Shown: piece by piece, positions 1 through 7,668 of the stretch
How the letters are laid out: every line of letters starts with the position of its first letter
How positions within the stretch are numbered: the stretch's first letter is position 1
Assembly: GCA_905199445.1 (NCBI GenBank)
Contig: CAJKGK010000006.1
Span: 1 to 64,000 of the forward strand
From: an uncultured Lachnospiraceae bacterium
GTDB taxonomy: Bacteria; Bacillota; Clostridia; Lachnospirales; Lachnospiraceae
DNA length: 64,000 nucleotides
Direction: 5' to 3'
The notes under the pieces: model-generated
The model's input: the letters and a program-made list of their open reading frames with translations, nothing else
What the model was told of the DNA's origin: nothing
Databases searched by the model: none
Position numbers and translations under genes: made by a program

Positions 1-72
1 GTAGGTATTACAGCAGGGGCTTCAACCCCAAATAATATTATCGAGGAGGTTCATAAAGCATGTCTGAAATGA
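1..72 (+). CDS. ispH: IspH (LytB), C-terminal end only
   Basis: The frame open from base 1 reads VGITAGASTPNNIIEEVHKA and ends CLK before the TGA at 70-72. GITAGASTP is the conserved C-terminal motif of 4-hydroxy-3-methylbut-2-enyl diphosphate reductase, the [4Fe-4S] enzyme that makes IPP and DMAPP at the end of the MEP isoprenoid pathway. Only the last 23 residues are in the window. The gene overlaps the start of the downstream S1-domain gene by 13 bases, and the ribosome binding site of that gene (GAGGAGGT, about 43-50) lies inside ispH, so translational coupling is likely. Clostridia often keep ispH next to, or fused with, an S1-domain gene. Confidence 0.85.
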   Translation, partial: VGITAGASTPNNIIEEVHKACLK

Positions 73-1139
73 GTTTTGAACAATTATTGGAGGCATCATT
101 GAAAACAATAAGAACAGGAGAAGTCGTTGAAGGTACCGTAATCGACGTCAAAGAAGACGAGATTATCTTAAATATAGGTTACAAAGCAGACGGAATCATC
201 ACAAGAAATGAATATTCCAACACACCAAACCTTGATCTGACAGAAGTTGTTCATGTTGGAGATACACTCCAGGCAAAGGTATTAAAAGTTAATGACGGCG
301 AAGGACAGGTTCTCTTAACATACAAGAGACTGGCTGCAGAAAAAGGCAACAAAAGAATTGAAGAAGCATTCAACAATCATGAAGTGCTTACAGCAAAAGT
401 GGCTCAGGTTCTTGACGGCGGCTTAAGCGTTGTTGTTGAGGAAACACGGGTATTTATTCCGGCCAGCCTTGTATCTGATACTTATGAAAAGAATCTTGCA
501 AAGTATGACGGCCAGGAAATTTCCTTTGTCATCAGCGAGTTCAACCCAAGAAAACGTCGTATTATCGGTGACAGAAAGCAGCTGATCGTTGCAGAAAAAG
601 CAGAAAAACAAAAAGAACTGCTTGCCAGAATTTCTGCTGGTATGGTTGTCGAAGGAAAAGTTAAAAATGTCACAGATTTTGGCGCGTTCATTGATCTGGG
701 CGGTGCAGATGGTCTTCTTCATATTTCCGAAATGTCTTGGGGTCGCGTAGATAATCCTAAGAAGCTTCTCAAAGTCGGCGATGATATCAAGGTTCTGATC
801 AAAGATATCCAGGGTGAAAAGATTGCATTAAGCCTGAAATTTGAAGATACAAACCCATGGCTTACAGCAGCAGAAAAATATGCTGTAGGTAACGTTGTTG
901 AAGGTAAAGTTGCAAGAATGACAGATTTTGGTGCATTCGTTGAACTGGAACCGGGTGTTGATGCACTTCTGCATGTATCTCAGATTTCCAGAGAGCATGT
1001 TGAAAAACCTGCTGATGTATTAAAGGTTGGACAGGTGATCACAGCAAAAGTTGTTGACTTTAACGAAGCTGACAAAAAGATCAGTCTGAGCATTAAAGCA
1101 CTTGATGCTGATCAGGCAGCGGAAAACGTTGAGGAATAA
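60..1139 (+). CDS. S1 RNA-binding domain protein (ribosomal protein S1-like)
   Basis: The 359-residue protein consists almost entirely of S1 (OB-fold) repeats, at about residues 18-88, 103-167, 192-261 and 277-348. The last two carry the typical G-x-V-x-x-x-x-DFGAFI/V pattern (KNVTDFGAFIDL and ARMTDFGAFVEL). Four repeats is the usual Firmicutes form, shorter than the six-repeat E. coli S1. Such proteins bind single-stranded RNA and are thought to act in mRNA handling or translation; the essential mRNA-delivery role shown in E. coli is not assured here. The start at 60 is set by GAGGAGGT inside the end of ispH. A hairpin at 1165-1192 follows the gene. Confidence 0.9.
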   Translation: MSEMSFEQLLEASLKTIRTGEVVEGTVIDVKEDEIILNIGYKADGIITRNEYSNTPNLDLTEVVHVGDTLQAKVLKVNDGEGQVLLTYKRLAAEKGNKRIEEAFNNHEVLTAKVAQVLDGGLSVVVEETRVFIPASLVSDTYEKNLAKYDGQEISFVISEFNPRKRRIIGDRKQLIVAEKAEKQKELLARISAGMVVEGKVKNVTDFGAFIDLGGADGLLHISEMSWGRVDNPKKLLKVGDDIKVLIKDIQGEKIALSLKFEDTNPWLTAAEKYAVGNVVEGKVARMTDFGAFVELEPGVDALLHVSQISREHVEKPADVLKVGQVITAKVVDFNEADKKISLSIKALDADQAAENVEE

Positions 1140-1164
1140 TTAAAAGACGGATTTTAATAACAAG

Positions 1165-1200
1165 GCGGGAATGTAGCATGCTATGTTCCTGCTTTCGTTT
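1165..1200 (+). terminator. Probable terminator after the S1-domain gene
   Basis: An almost self-complementary 28-base palindrome (1165-1192) starts GCGGGAATGTAGC and ends GCTATGTTCCTGC, allowing G-U pairs. It is followed by TTTCGTTT. It fits a moderately strong intrinsic terminator, but it is also the first half of a two-hairpin unit that resembles one at 38020-38078, so it could be part of a leader for the next gene. Confidence 0.5.
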
Positions 1201-1229
1201 ATGATGCCGCCCTTTAGCGGCATGTAAAC
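1197..1229 (+). promoter_or_regulatory. Second hairpin ahead of the unknown membrane protein gene
   Basis: GTTTA (1197-1201) pairs with TAAAC (1225-1229), and ATGCCGC (1204-1210) pairs perfectly with GCGGCAT (1217-1223) around a six-base loop. It ends 19 bases before the start of the next gene. The 5' side shares TGATGCCGCC, and the 3' side GCATGT, with a hairpin at 38058-38080 in front of the rhomboid-like gene. I do not recognise it as a known riboswitch class. Confidence 0.45.
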
Positions 1230-1248
1230 TGCCCAAAAGAGGTGTATT

Positions 1249-2190
1249 ATGGAAAAATACAGTCTTGTAAAATTGAGGAGTTATCTTTTTCACCTTGTAA
1301 TCGGCGCTGCAATTTTGATTTTTGGCAGCAGCGTTTTAGGCTCTATTTTATCGGAGATGTTTCAAGCCTATGATGCAGGCAGTAAATATGCCTATATTTT
1401 TGGCATGATTGCCTGTGGTGTGATTCTTGTATTTGGTCTGCTGTTTGTCATTAAGGCCTTTAGTTTTAATGCACAGGTTTTTGGGAAAATTCCTTTTGAG
1501 GATAAAGCTGAGTTCTTCAGTGAATTGGAAGAGCCTACGACGTTGTTTTACGGGCGTTATCTGTTTGTGACAAGGCATTACCTGTTTGTTTATGCAAAAT
1601 CCCTGGGGTCTTTTGTAAAGCTTGTTAAAATCGATGACCTGGTCGGCTGTTTTGGTAAGCCTTATTATGCGGCTAAAAATGAGCTTGTCCAATATGATGT
1701 GATTTTGTGTGATAAAAATTTTAAGCTTTACCGCTGCTGCGTCAAAGGGAAAAAGGCCGGTATGATGGAAGAAGCATGGAAATCCATCTGTGCCCTGGCA
1801 CCCTGGGTTTTTCATGAGGATTACGTGGAATTTGCCGCAGGGCTGACGAAGCGTTCTCAGAAAAAGGCATATTTAAAGACGATTGAGCATCGACGCAGTG
1901 CCAGCGATTTAACAGAGGATACGATTCCGGATATTATGATCAGTGCCGCAGATGTGATTAAAAGTTTTAACGAGCGGACACAAGCTCAGGCCATACAGGA
2001 AAAAACAGAGAAAAAAGAAAAGAAACTTCGTAAAGATAAAGGCGAACATAAAAAGAAGAAGGATCGTCAAAAAACAGTCAGGACAGATTCTGTCAGTGAA
2101 GATACAATTCGCCTTGACCGGCTGCCGGAAGCTGGTCCTCACCTGGAAGATACACAAAAGCTGCCGGATATGGATCAACGGGATCAATAG
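1249..2190 (+). CDS. Unknown membrane protein with a charged C-terminal tail
   Basis: I do not recognise this 313-residue protein. It has two predicted membrane helices (about residues 14-35 and 47-68), then a soluble domain to about residue 200 containing FYGRYLFVTRHYLFVYAKS and a Cys pair (YRCCVKG). A long charged tail follows, with a strongly basic stretch (EKKEKKLRKDKGEHKKKKDR) and an acidic end. The short helix hairpin with a small mixed alpha/beta domain recalls membrane-tethered PH-like folds, but that is a guess. The start is set by AGAGGTG about 8 bases upstream of ATG. It stands alone between the S1-domain gene and a convergent exonuclease gene, behind a two-hairpin leader-like region. 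Confidence 0.7.
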   Translation: MEKYSLVKLRSYLFHLVIGAAILIFGSSVLGSILSEMFQAYDAGSKYAYIFGMIACGVILVFGLLFVIKAFSFNAQVFGKIPFEDKAEFFSELEEPTTLFYGRYLFVTRHYLFVYAKSLGSFVKLVKIDDLVGCFGKPYYAAKNELVQYDVILCDKNFKLYRCCVKGKKAGMMEEAWKSICALAPWVFHEDYVEFAAGLTKRSQKKAYLKTIEHRRSASDLTEDTIPDIMISAADVIKSFNERTQAQAIQEKTEKKEKKLRKDKGEHKKKKDRQKTVRTDSVSEDTIRLDRLPEAGPHLEDTQKLPDMDQRDQ

Positions 2191-2202
2191 ACCGCTTAAA
2201 AA

Positions 2203-2260
2203 GGCCTCATGCTTTTGACTGAATCTGATGAGACAGTCAAAAGCATGAGGTCTTATTTTT
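2203..2260. terminator. Bidirectional terminator between convergent genes
   Basis: A perfect 17-bp stem runs from CCTCATGCTTTTGACTG (2205-2221) to its complement at 2234-2250, followed by TCTTATTTTT on the plus strand and preceded by a run of A that gives a T-tract on the minus strand. It lies between two genes facing each other, so it can stop transcription from both sides. Confidence 0.9.
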
Positions 2261-2277
2261 ATGACCAATCTCCACTT

Positions 2278-3378
2278 TTATGCAATGCACAGCTGTAAAA
2301 GCCTGCAGATATATTCATGAAAGGCGGTGCCTTTGGACACATTCTCTGTGTATTCAAACCAGTGCCATGAATCATCATAGGCGTATTTAAATGCCGGTGT
2401 GATCAGCGGCTCAGGCTGGGGCAGAAAAATTCCGCTTTTTCTTGTATAGCAGTTTTTTGGCGTAGCTTTTTTGCGATGGGCAGTATCCACATATTGAGCC
2501 ACGCTTTTATGGACAGCACAGCCTTCATCGGGGAGATAGTAATAATCTCTGTAATTTTCATAAAAGTATAGAAGTTCTCCATGGTATGACGGAATGAACA
2601 GCTCAATGCTACTGTTATTGAAAATAATTTTTATAGAACTATCCAAAGCAGAGGTTATAGGCAGGTCTTTTGTAATCTGAACCGGAAAAAGGCATTCTGC
2701 CTCCAATTGAAGGTGAAGTCCATCTCCCTGCCATTGACATAAAGTCAGTGTCAACGAACAATTTTTAGAATCCAAAATTTTTGTATAATTCAAAATGGGG
2801 AGAATATGGAGCATATCCTTAATATCTTCAAAATTATGAAGCAAAAGCAGTGAAAGCAGTTTTTGGCTTTGGCTTTTGATGTAGGTTTCGTAGATGGGAA
2901 TCAATGCTCCCCCGGAATATTGATCTTCTCTGAAAATGCCGAGAAACTGTTCGATGGCTTTAAGTTTTAGACTTTTCATCCCCAGGAGTTTTTTCAGAGG
3001 GCGAACCGCTTTATAAATATCATAGTGATTGATATTGGAGAAATCGCAGGGGATTTTAAAGTGAGCGCAGGACTTTTCAATAAAAGGCAGGTCAAAGGTA
3101 GCGCCGTTAAAGGAAACCAGATTTTTACAGTGGCTGATGCAGTCCAAAAAGGCCTCTAAAACAGCCGTCTGCTCATCGGGTGTTTGGTTTTCTGCCATCC
3201 ACTGGATAACCTGCCAGCGTTGGTTTTCGTATAAGCAGCAGCCAATCAGATAAATACTGTTTTTTCCTGCTGTAAATCCGGTGGTTTCTATGTCAAAGAA
3301 AATAGCTGAGTTTCCGTTAAAAGGAAGGAGATGGGCCTCTGGTATAAAATTCTCAAGAATATGGATATGTGTAATCAT
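2278..3378 (-). CDS. Ribonuclease H-like (YprB-type) predicted 3'-5' exonuclease
   Basis: The 366-residue protein has a DEDD-type exonuclease fold in its N-terminal half: FFDIETTGF (first acidic pair), LVSFNGATFDLPFI (second motif) and HYDIYK (third motif), matching the RNase_H_2/YprB group. The roughly 200-residue C-terminal part has no motif I recognise. It probably degrades or trims single-stranded nucleic acid; the substrate is not known. I chose the ATG at 3376-3378 because GGAG lies 11 bases upstream; an ATG 33 bases further out (3411) has no ribosome binding site. It runs against the preceding gene and shares its terminator. Confidence 0.75.
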   Translation of the reverse strand: MITHIHILENFIPEAHLLPFNGNSAIFFDIETTGFTAGKNSIYLIGCCLYENQRWQVIQWMAENQTPDEQTAVLEAFLDCISHCKNLVSFNGATFDLPFIEKSCAHFKIPCDFSNINHYDIYKAVRPLKKLLGMKSLKLKAIEQFLGIFREDQYSGGALIPIYETYIKSQSQKLLSLLLLHNFEDIKDMLHILPILNYTKILDSKNCSLTLTLCQWQGDGLHLQLEAECLFPVQITKDLPITSALDSSIKIIFNNSSIELFIPSYHGELLYFYENYRDYYYLPDEGCAVHKSVAQYVDTAHRKKATPKNCYTRKSGIFLPQPEPLITPAFKYAYDDSWHWFEYTENVSKGTAFHEYICRLLQLCIA

Positions 3379-3479
3379 AAAACCAGTCACTCCGTTTGGA
3401 TTCAAATTCATGCTGCCGTGCTGCTGTTTAAAGCCCGGCAGGCACTGTTCTTACAGTATCATAACATTTCCTGTATATA

Positions 3480-3508
3480 TTGACAACCAACATTCCCTCA
3501 GATATAAT
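3480..3508 (+). promoter_or_regulatory. Consensus promoter of the cobalamin importer
   Basis: TTGACA at 3480-3485 and TATAAT at 3503-3508 are separated by exactly 17 bases, a perfect vegetative sigma-70/SigA promoter. Transcription would start near 3515, about 20 bases before the riboswitch, so this promoter drives the riboswitch and the importer genes. Confidence 0.85.
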
Positions 3509-3533
3509 AAAAACTTGTAAATCTATGACAATT

Positions 3534-3750
3534 CACATAAGTGCCGCTTGTTTTCGGAGGATGGGGCAGCAAAATGGCAAATTTGCCATGTCGGTCAGAT
3601 GCTTTGAAAATCGGAAGCGGAGAATAGGGAAATAAGTGAAAATCTTATACGATACCGTCACTGTGAGAGTATCTTCTGCCATCAGCCACTGTTATATTGT
3701 AATGGGAAGGCGGCAGAGTAAAGGCTTTAGTCAGGAGACCTGCTTATGTG
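3534..3750 (+). ncRNA. Cobalamin (B12) riboswitch
   Basis: The closing P1 stem is visible: CACATAAG (3534-3541) pairs with CTTATGTG (3743-3750). Inside are the class hallmarks in order: AATAGGGAAATAAGTGAAAA, then CACTGTGAGAGTA, GCCACTG, AATGGGAAGGCGGCA, and the B12 box AGTCAGGAGACCTGC at 3729-3743. In known members adenosyl- or other cobalamins bind here and shut off downstream genes by termination or by hiding the ribosome binding site. About 250 bases separate the aptamer from the importer start; I saw no clear terminator there. A small hairpin (TCCTG/CAGGA, about 3977-3990) sits just before the ribosome binding site. Confidence 0.93.
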
Positions 3751-4004
3751 AGGCATATTCTTTACGGATTATAGAGAATTGCACGGAGGATTGTTTGTCT
3801 TATGAAACTGTGTCCCAAAATGTCTGGGGATCACGGTTTATTTCTCATGCAACAAATCGACCCTTATAGACTCAGGCTATGCCCTGGGGCTTCAGGAAAT
3901 CCAGCTTTAAGGAATATGTGTTATAAACTCATAACTGCCGGACAGAATATTTGCAGTATTTCCCGGTCAAAAGTATCCTGCACTCAGGAAAATATGGAGG
4001 AAGA
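3751..4004 (+). other. Long leader between riboswitch and importer
   Basis: About 250 bases hold the expression platform of the riboswitch. The short reading frames here (3636-3869 and 3802-4008) lack ribosome binding sites and overlap the aptamer or the leader, so I do not call them genes. No stem followed by a T-run is evident; control of translation or a long-range structure is possible. Confidence 0.5.
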
Positions 4005-4007
4005 ATG

Positions 4008-5036
4008 ATGAGAAAAATGACACAAAAAATAACACAAAAAATGCTGGCACTTGGAATGACTTTAACGCTGTCTGTGACCTTATGGGCCTGTGGCGGCAAT
4101 GGAAGCGCACAAAGTACAGCTCAAACAGATCAGACCACGGTTCAAACAGCAGAAAGTGCTGCCGGGGCGGGAGTGACCATCAGTAATAATCTTAACGGAG
4201 AGACCTTTGATGTGACCTATGATACTGTGCCTCAACGGGTTGTGTCTGCATCCAGTTTTATGACGGAAATGCTTCTGGCACTGGGACTGGAAGACCACAT
4301 TGCAGGTTATTGTTATCAGGACAATGAAGTACTTCCCCAATATCAGGAAGCCTATGCAAAGCTTACCTGTCTGTCGGATAAAAATCCATCTCAGGAAGTT
4401 TTGCTCCAGACGGAACCGGATTTTTTGACAGGGTGGGAAAGCACTTTTTCTGATAAAAATTTTTCAAAGGATTTCTGTGAACAAAATCATATAAAAATCT
4501 ATGTTCCAAAGGTAGAAGGCGCGGGGGCTTCTCTTGAAAGTGTTTATGAGGATTTAAAAAATTTGGGACAGATTTTTCAGGTGGAAGACAGAGCAGAGAA
4601 ACTGATTTCGGATATGCAGGCTCAGGTTGCTGAGGTGGAAGCCAAAGTGGCAGACAAAACGCCGGTTTCAGTTTTTATTTATGATTCTGGTGAAGCATCT
4701 CCCTTTACGGCAGGTGCAGGTCTGGCTTCGGATATGATTGAAAAAGCCGGGGGATATAATGTTTTTAAGGATGCAGGGGATTACTGGATTACCGTCAGCT
4801 GGGAAGAAGTGGTGGCTGCGAATCCTAAGTATATCATTGTGATGGATTATGATATGTCTGATGACACAGATGCCAAGGTTGATTATCTGAAAAATAACGA
4901 AGCCTTAAAGAATGTGGATGCGATTAAGAACGGAAATATTTTTGTTCTCGGGCTTGCTGATTTTACCGGTGGTATCCGTAATACACAGGCTATTGAAGAT
5001 ATGGCCAGAAAGTTCCATCCAGAATGTTTTGAATAA
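4008..5036 (+). CDS. Substrate-binding lipoprotein of a cobalamin/iron-type ABC importer
   Basis: The 342-residue protein starts with a lipoprotein signal: a basic segment, a hydrophobic stretch and lipobox LWACGG, so the mature protein would be anchored by its first Cys. The rest fits class III binding proteins of the BtuF/FepB/FhuD group, with QRVVSASSFMTEMLLALG near the start and TVSWEEVVAANPKYIIVMD in the second lobe. GGAGGA at 3996-4001 is 6 bases from the ATG at 4008; an adjoining ATG at 4005 is a near-equal choice. The cobalamin riboswitch upstream makes cobalamin or another corrinoid the best substrate guess; sequence alone would not exclude an iron chelate. Confidence 0.9.
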   Translation: MRKMTQKITQKMLALGMTLTLSVTLWACGGNGSAQSTAQTDQTTVQTAESAAGAGVTISNNLNGETFDVTYDTVPQRVVSASSFMTEMLLALGLEDHIAGYCYQDNEVLPQYQEAYAKLTCLSDKNPSQEVLLQTEPDFLTGWESTFSDKNFSKDFCEQNHIKIYVPKVEGAGASLESVYEDLKNLGQIFQVEDRAEKLISDMQAQVAEVEAKVADKTPVSVFIYDSGEASPFTAGAGLASDMIEKAGGYNVFKDAGDYWITVSWEEVVAANPKYIIVMDYDMSDDTDAKVDYLKNNEALKNVDAIKNGNIFVLGLADFTGGIRNTQAIEDMARKFHPECFE

Positions 5037-5051
5037 AGAAAGAGGGATTCT

Positions 5052-6104
5052 ATGCTGAAAAATTCCAGGCCAGCGGTGTTGGCTTTTGTATATGCACTTC
5101 TGGCCAGTGTTCTGGTTATTTCCCTTGTTCTGGCAATTTACATTGGGGCGGTGGACATTGACGCACCTCTTGTATTTAAGATTATTATGAATAAAATCAG
5201 CGGGACAGATATTTTTGAAAATGTGTGGACATCAGCGCAGGAAAGTATTGTCTGGAATCTTAGACTGCCTAAAGTGATGGTGGCAGGTCTGGCAGGTGCA
5301 GGCCTGGCCTTATCCGGAATGATGATGCAGGCGCTGACCAAAAATCCTCTGGCGGAACCTTATATTCTGGGCATATCTTCCGGCGCCTCCACAGGTGCGG
5401 TTGTTTCCATTATGATGGGCAGCCTCCCTTTTCTTGGCGGTGTTTCTTTGAGGGGCGGTGCATTTTTAGGGGCTATGCTGTCTTCGGCATTCGTTTTTGC
5501 TGTTGCCGGGAACGGTCGGGGCAATCAGACAACACGTCTGGTTTTGACGGGAATGGGCGTTTCGTATCTGTTTTCATCGGCTACAAATTTAATTATTTTT
5601 CTTACACCAGAATCTAAAAAGGTAAACAGTGCCCTGTTTTGGATGACAGGGTCCTTTGGCGGCATTGTTTGGGGAGATGTGCTTCCGGCAGCTGTGGCAG
5701 TGGGGATTGGACTTATTTGTGCCATGGTGATGGTTCAATCCATGGATGCCCTGCTGTTGGGTGAGGCGGGGGCAAGAACAAGAGGGGTAGATACGGCCAA
5801 AATAAAGGTTGTTCTTATTTTAGCCAGTACGCTGATGACGGCAGTTATTGTATCCATGAGCGGCATTATTGGTTTTGTGGGTCTTGTGATTCCCCATATC
5901 GGAAGAAGCCTTGTGGGAGCTTCGCACAGACGACTGATTCCTGTATCGGTATTCCTTGGGGCTATATTTATGATCTGGTGCGATGTGATTGCCAGGGTGT
6001 GTGTGGCACCTGAAGAATTGCCGGTAGGTGTTATAACGGCGATTGTAGGCGCTCCGGTTTTTCTTATAATGCTTAAACGAAGCCGGTATGCTTTTGGTAA
6101 GTGA
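5052..6104 (+). CDS. FecCD/BtuC-family ABC permease
   Basis: The 350-residue, very hydrophobic protein fits the ten-helix FecCD/BtuC permease family. Recognisable segments are WNLRLPKVMVAGLAGAGLAL near residue 70, LAEPYILGISSGASTGA, and SGIIGFVGLVIPHIGRSLVG near the C-terminus, the region that contacts the ATPase. It lies 15 bases after the binding protein gene and is followed within 14 bases by the ATPase gene, giving a complete binding protein-permease-ATPase operon. The two permease chains of the importer are presumably identical. Confidence 0.93.
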   Translation: MLKNSRPAVLAFVYALLASVLVISLVLAIYIGAVDIDAPLVFKIIMNKISGTDIFENVWTSAQESIVWNLRLPKVMVAGLAGAGLALSGMMMQALTKNPLAEPYILGISSGASTGAVVSIMMGSLPFLGGVSLRGGAFLGAMLSSAFVFAVAGNGRGNQTTRLVLTGMGVSYLFSSATNLIIFLTPESKKVNSALFWMTGSFGGIVWGDVLPAAVAVGIGLICAMVMVQSMDALLLGEAGARTRGVDTAKIKVVLILASTLMTAVIVSMSGIIGFVGLVIPHIGRSLVGASHRRLIPVSVFLGAIFMIWCDVIARVCVAPEELPVGVITAIVGAPVFLIMLKRSRYAFGK

Positions 6105-6118
6105 GAAGGGAGGCGCAA

Positions 6119-6919
6119 ATGACAGAAAATCATCAGGTGATTAAAGTTAAAGGACTGGATTTTGAGATTAATCATACAAAATTGATTTCAGATATTCATT
6201 TTTCGGTACAGGAAAAGGAATTTGTAGGACTTATTGGACCAAACGGCAGCGGTAAATCCACATTGCTGAAAAATATCTATCGGCAATATGAGCCAAAATC
6301 AGGCTGTGTTTATATTTATGGCGCAGATGTTCTGAAAATGAAGCCTAAAGCACTGGCCAGAGAAATGGCCGTGGTCAGTCAGGAAAATTGGGTGGATTTT
6401 GATTTCACGGTAATGGAGATGGTGATGATGGGCCGTTATCCCCATCAGAAGTTTTTGGGAGGGATCAGTGATATGGATCAGGCGGTTTGTCGGGATGCGC
6501 TTTCTTTCGTAGGAATGCAGGGATTTGAAAAACGCAGTTTTTTAAGTCTTTCCGGTGGCGAAAAACAAAGGGTTTATCTGGCTATGGCTTTTGCCCAGCA
6601 GACCGGACTGATTGTGCTGGATGAGCCGACCAATCATCTGGATATTGGGTATCAGCTGCTGATTATGGATGCCATGCGCCATCAGAAGGCGGCAACCATT
6701 TTTACTTCCGTCCATGATATGAATCTTGCGGCGGCCTACTGTGATCGTATTTTGGTTATGGATCAGGGGCATCTTGTTGCCTGTGGAAAGCCGGAAGATG
6801 TATTGACGGCGGAACTGATTGGGGATGTTTTTCATGTAAGAGCGCATGTTGAGCGCAAAGGCAGTGATGGCAGACTTTACATCCAGTACCTGGGATGCAT
6901 GGACGGTTTTGCGCCTTAA
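6119..6919 (+). CDS. ABC importer ATPase (BtuD/FecE type)
   Basis: The 266-residue protein has the full set of ATPase motifs: Walker A GPNGSGKST, signature LSGGEKQRV, Walker B LIVLDEPTNHLD and the switch His in SVHDMN. It belongs to the iron-siderophore/cobalamin ATPase group. I chose ATG 6119 because AAGGGAGG (6106-6113) is well spaced; a GTG at 6101 that overlaps the permease stop is less likely. It is the last gene of the importer operon. Confidence 0.92.
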   Translation: MTENHQVIKVKGLDFEINHTKLISDIHFSVQEKEFVGLIGPNGSGKSTLLKNIYRQYEPKSGCVYIYGADVLKMKPKALAREMAVVSQENWVDFDFTVMEMVMMGRYPHQKFLGGISDMDQAVCRDALSFVGMQGFEKRSFLSLSGGEKQRVYLAMAFAQQTGLIVLDEPTNHLDIGYQLLIMDAMRHQKAATIFTSVHDMNLAAAYCDRILVMDQGHLVACGKPEDVLTAELIGDVFHVRAHVERKGSDGRLYIQYLGCMDGFAP

Positions 6920-6941
6920 AAGGAAACTGAGAAAATATCAG

Positions 6942-6970
6942 TTGATTTCAAAGAGAAAATCTCCTATAAT
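6942..6970 (+). promoter_or_regulatory. Promoter of ruvAB
   Basis: TTGATT (6942-6947) and TATAAT (6965-6970) with a 17-base spacer. It precedes ruvA by about 65 bases and separates the ruv genes from the importer operon. A small stem (AACTGA/TCAGTT) overlaps its -35 region. Confidence 0.7.
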
Positions 6971-7036
6971 AAGATTTAATGTAAGCAGAACTCATGTTTG
7001 CTGTGGATTAACTTATTAAAGGAGGCAGATTTTTGA

Positions 7037-7645
7037 ATGATTTCATTTGTTAAGGGAAGGCTTGTTGAAACCGGGACGGATCATATTGTGGTGGAGAACC
7101 AGGGGATCGGTTATCTTATTTTTGTGCCGGCTTCGGTGCTTGACCAGATGCCCGCATCAGGCAGTGAGGTTAAGATTTATACCTACCTTTATGTAAGAGA
7201 AGATGCGCTTTGCCTCTATGGTTTTTTGACAAGAGATGACCTGCATGTGTTTAAACTGCTGATTACGGTCAACGGGATCGGACCAAAGGGTGCACTGGGA
7301 ATTTTATCCACAATTTCACCGGATAATCTGCGTTTTGCCGTCTTGGCCGGGGATACAAAGACCATTTCAAAGGCACCTGGAATCGGAAGCAAGACGGCGC
7401 AGAAGCTGATTATTGAGCTTAAAGATAAACTTAAGCTGGAGGATGTATTTGGTGAGGATGATCCGGTGATACAGGCCGTGCCTCAGGGGGCAAAAAGCAG
7501 CAGTAATGAAGCCGTACTTGCCATGGTGGCTCTGGGATATTCTCAGGCGGAAGCACTGAAGGCTGTTCGTCAGTGTGAGATCAGAGAAGATATGACAAGT
7601 GATGAGATTTTGAAGCTGGCATTGAAAAATGTTTTGACATTGTAA
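7037..7645 (+). CDS. ruvA: Holliday junction branch migration protein RuvA
   Basis: The 202-residue protein matches RuvA in length and order: N-terminal OB-fold (MISFVKGRLVETG), helix-hairpin-helix DNA-binding region (ITVNGIGPKGALGIL and APGIGSKTAQKLIIELKD) and a C-terminal three-helix domain that contacts RuvB (EAVLAMVALGYSQAEALKAV). RuvA tetramers hold the four-way junction while RuvB pumps DNA. AAAGGAGG about 13 bases upstream sets the start. ruvB follows after 23 bases. Confidence 0.97.
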   Translation: MISFVKGRLVETGTDHIVVENQGIGYLIFVPASVLDQMPASGSEVKIYTYLYVREDALCLYGFLTRDDLHVFKLLITVNGIGPKGALGILSTISPDNLRFAVLAGDTKTISKAPGIGSKTAQKLIIELKDKLKLEDVFGEDDPVIQAVPQGAKSSSNEAVLAMVALGYSQAEALKAVRQCEIREDMTSDEILKLALKNVLTL

Positions 7646-7668
7646 TGAATAGATGGTAAGGGGAAGCT

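Noticed and set aside
3636..4008. Two short plus-strand frames in the region upstream of the importer
   Set aside because: They overlap the riboswitch or its leader, have no ribosome binding sites and no family-like sequence.
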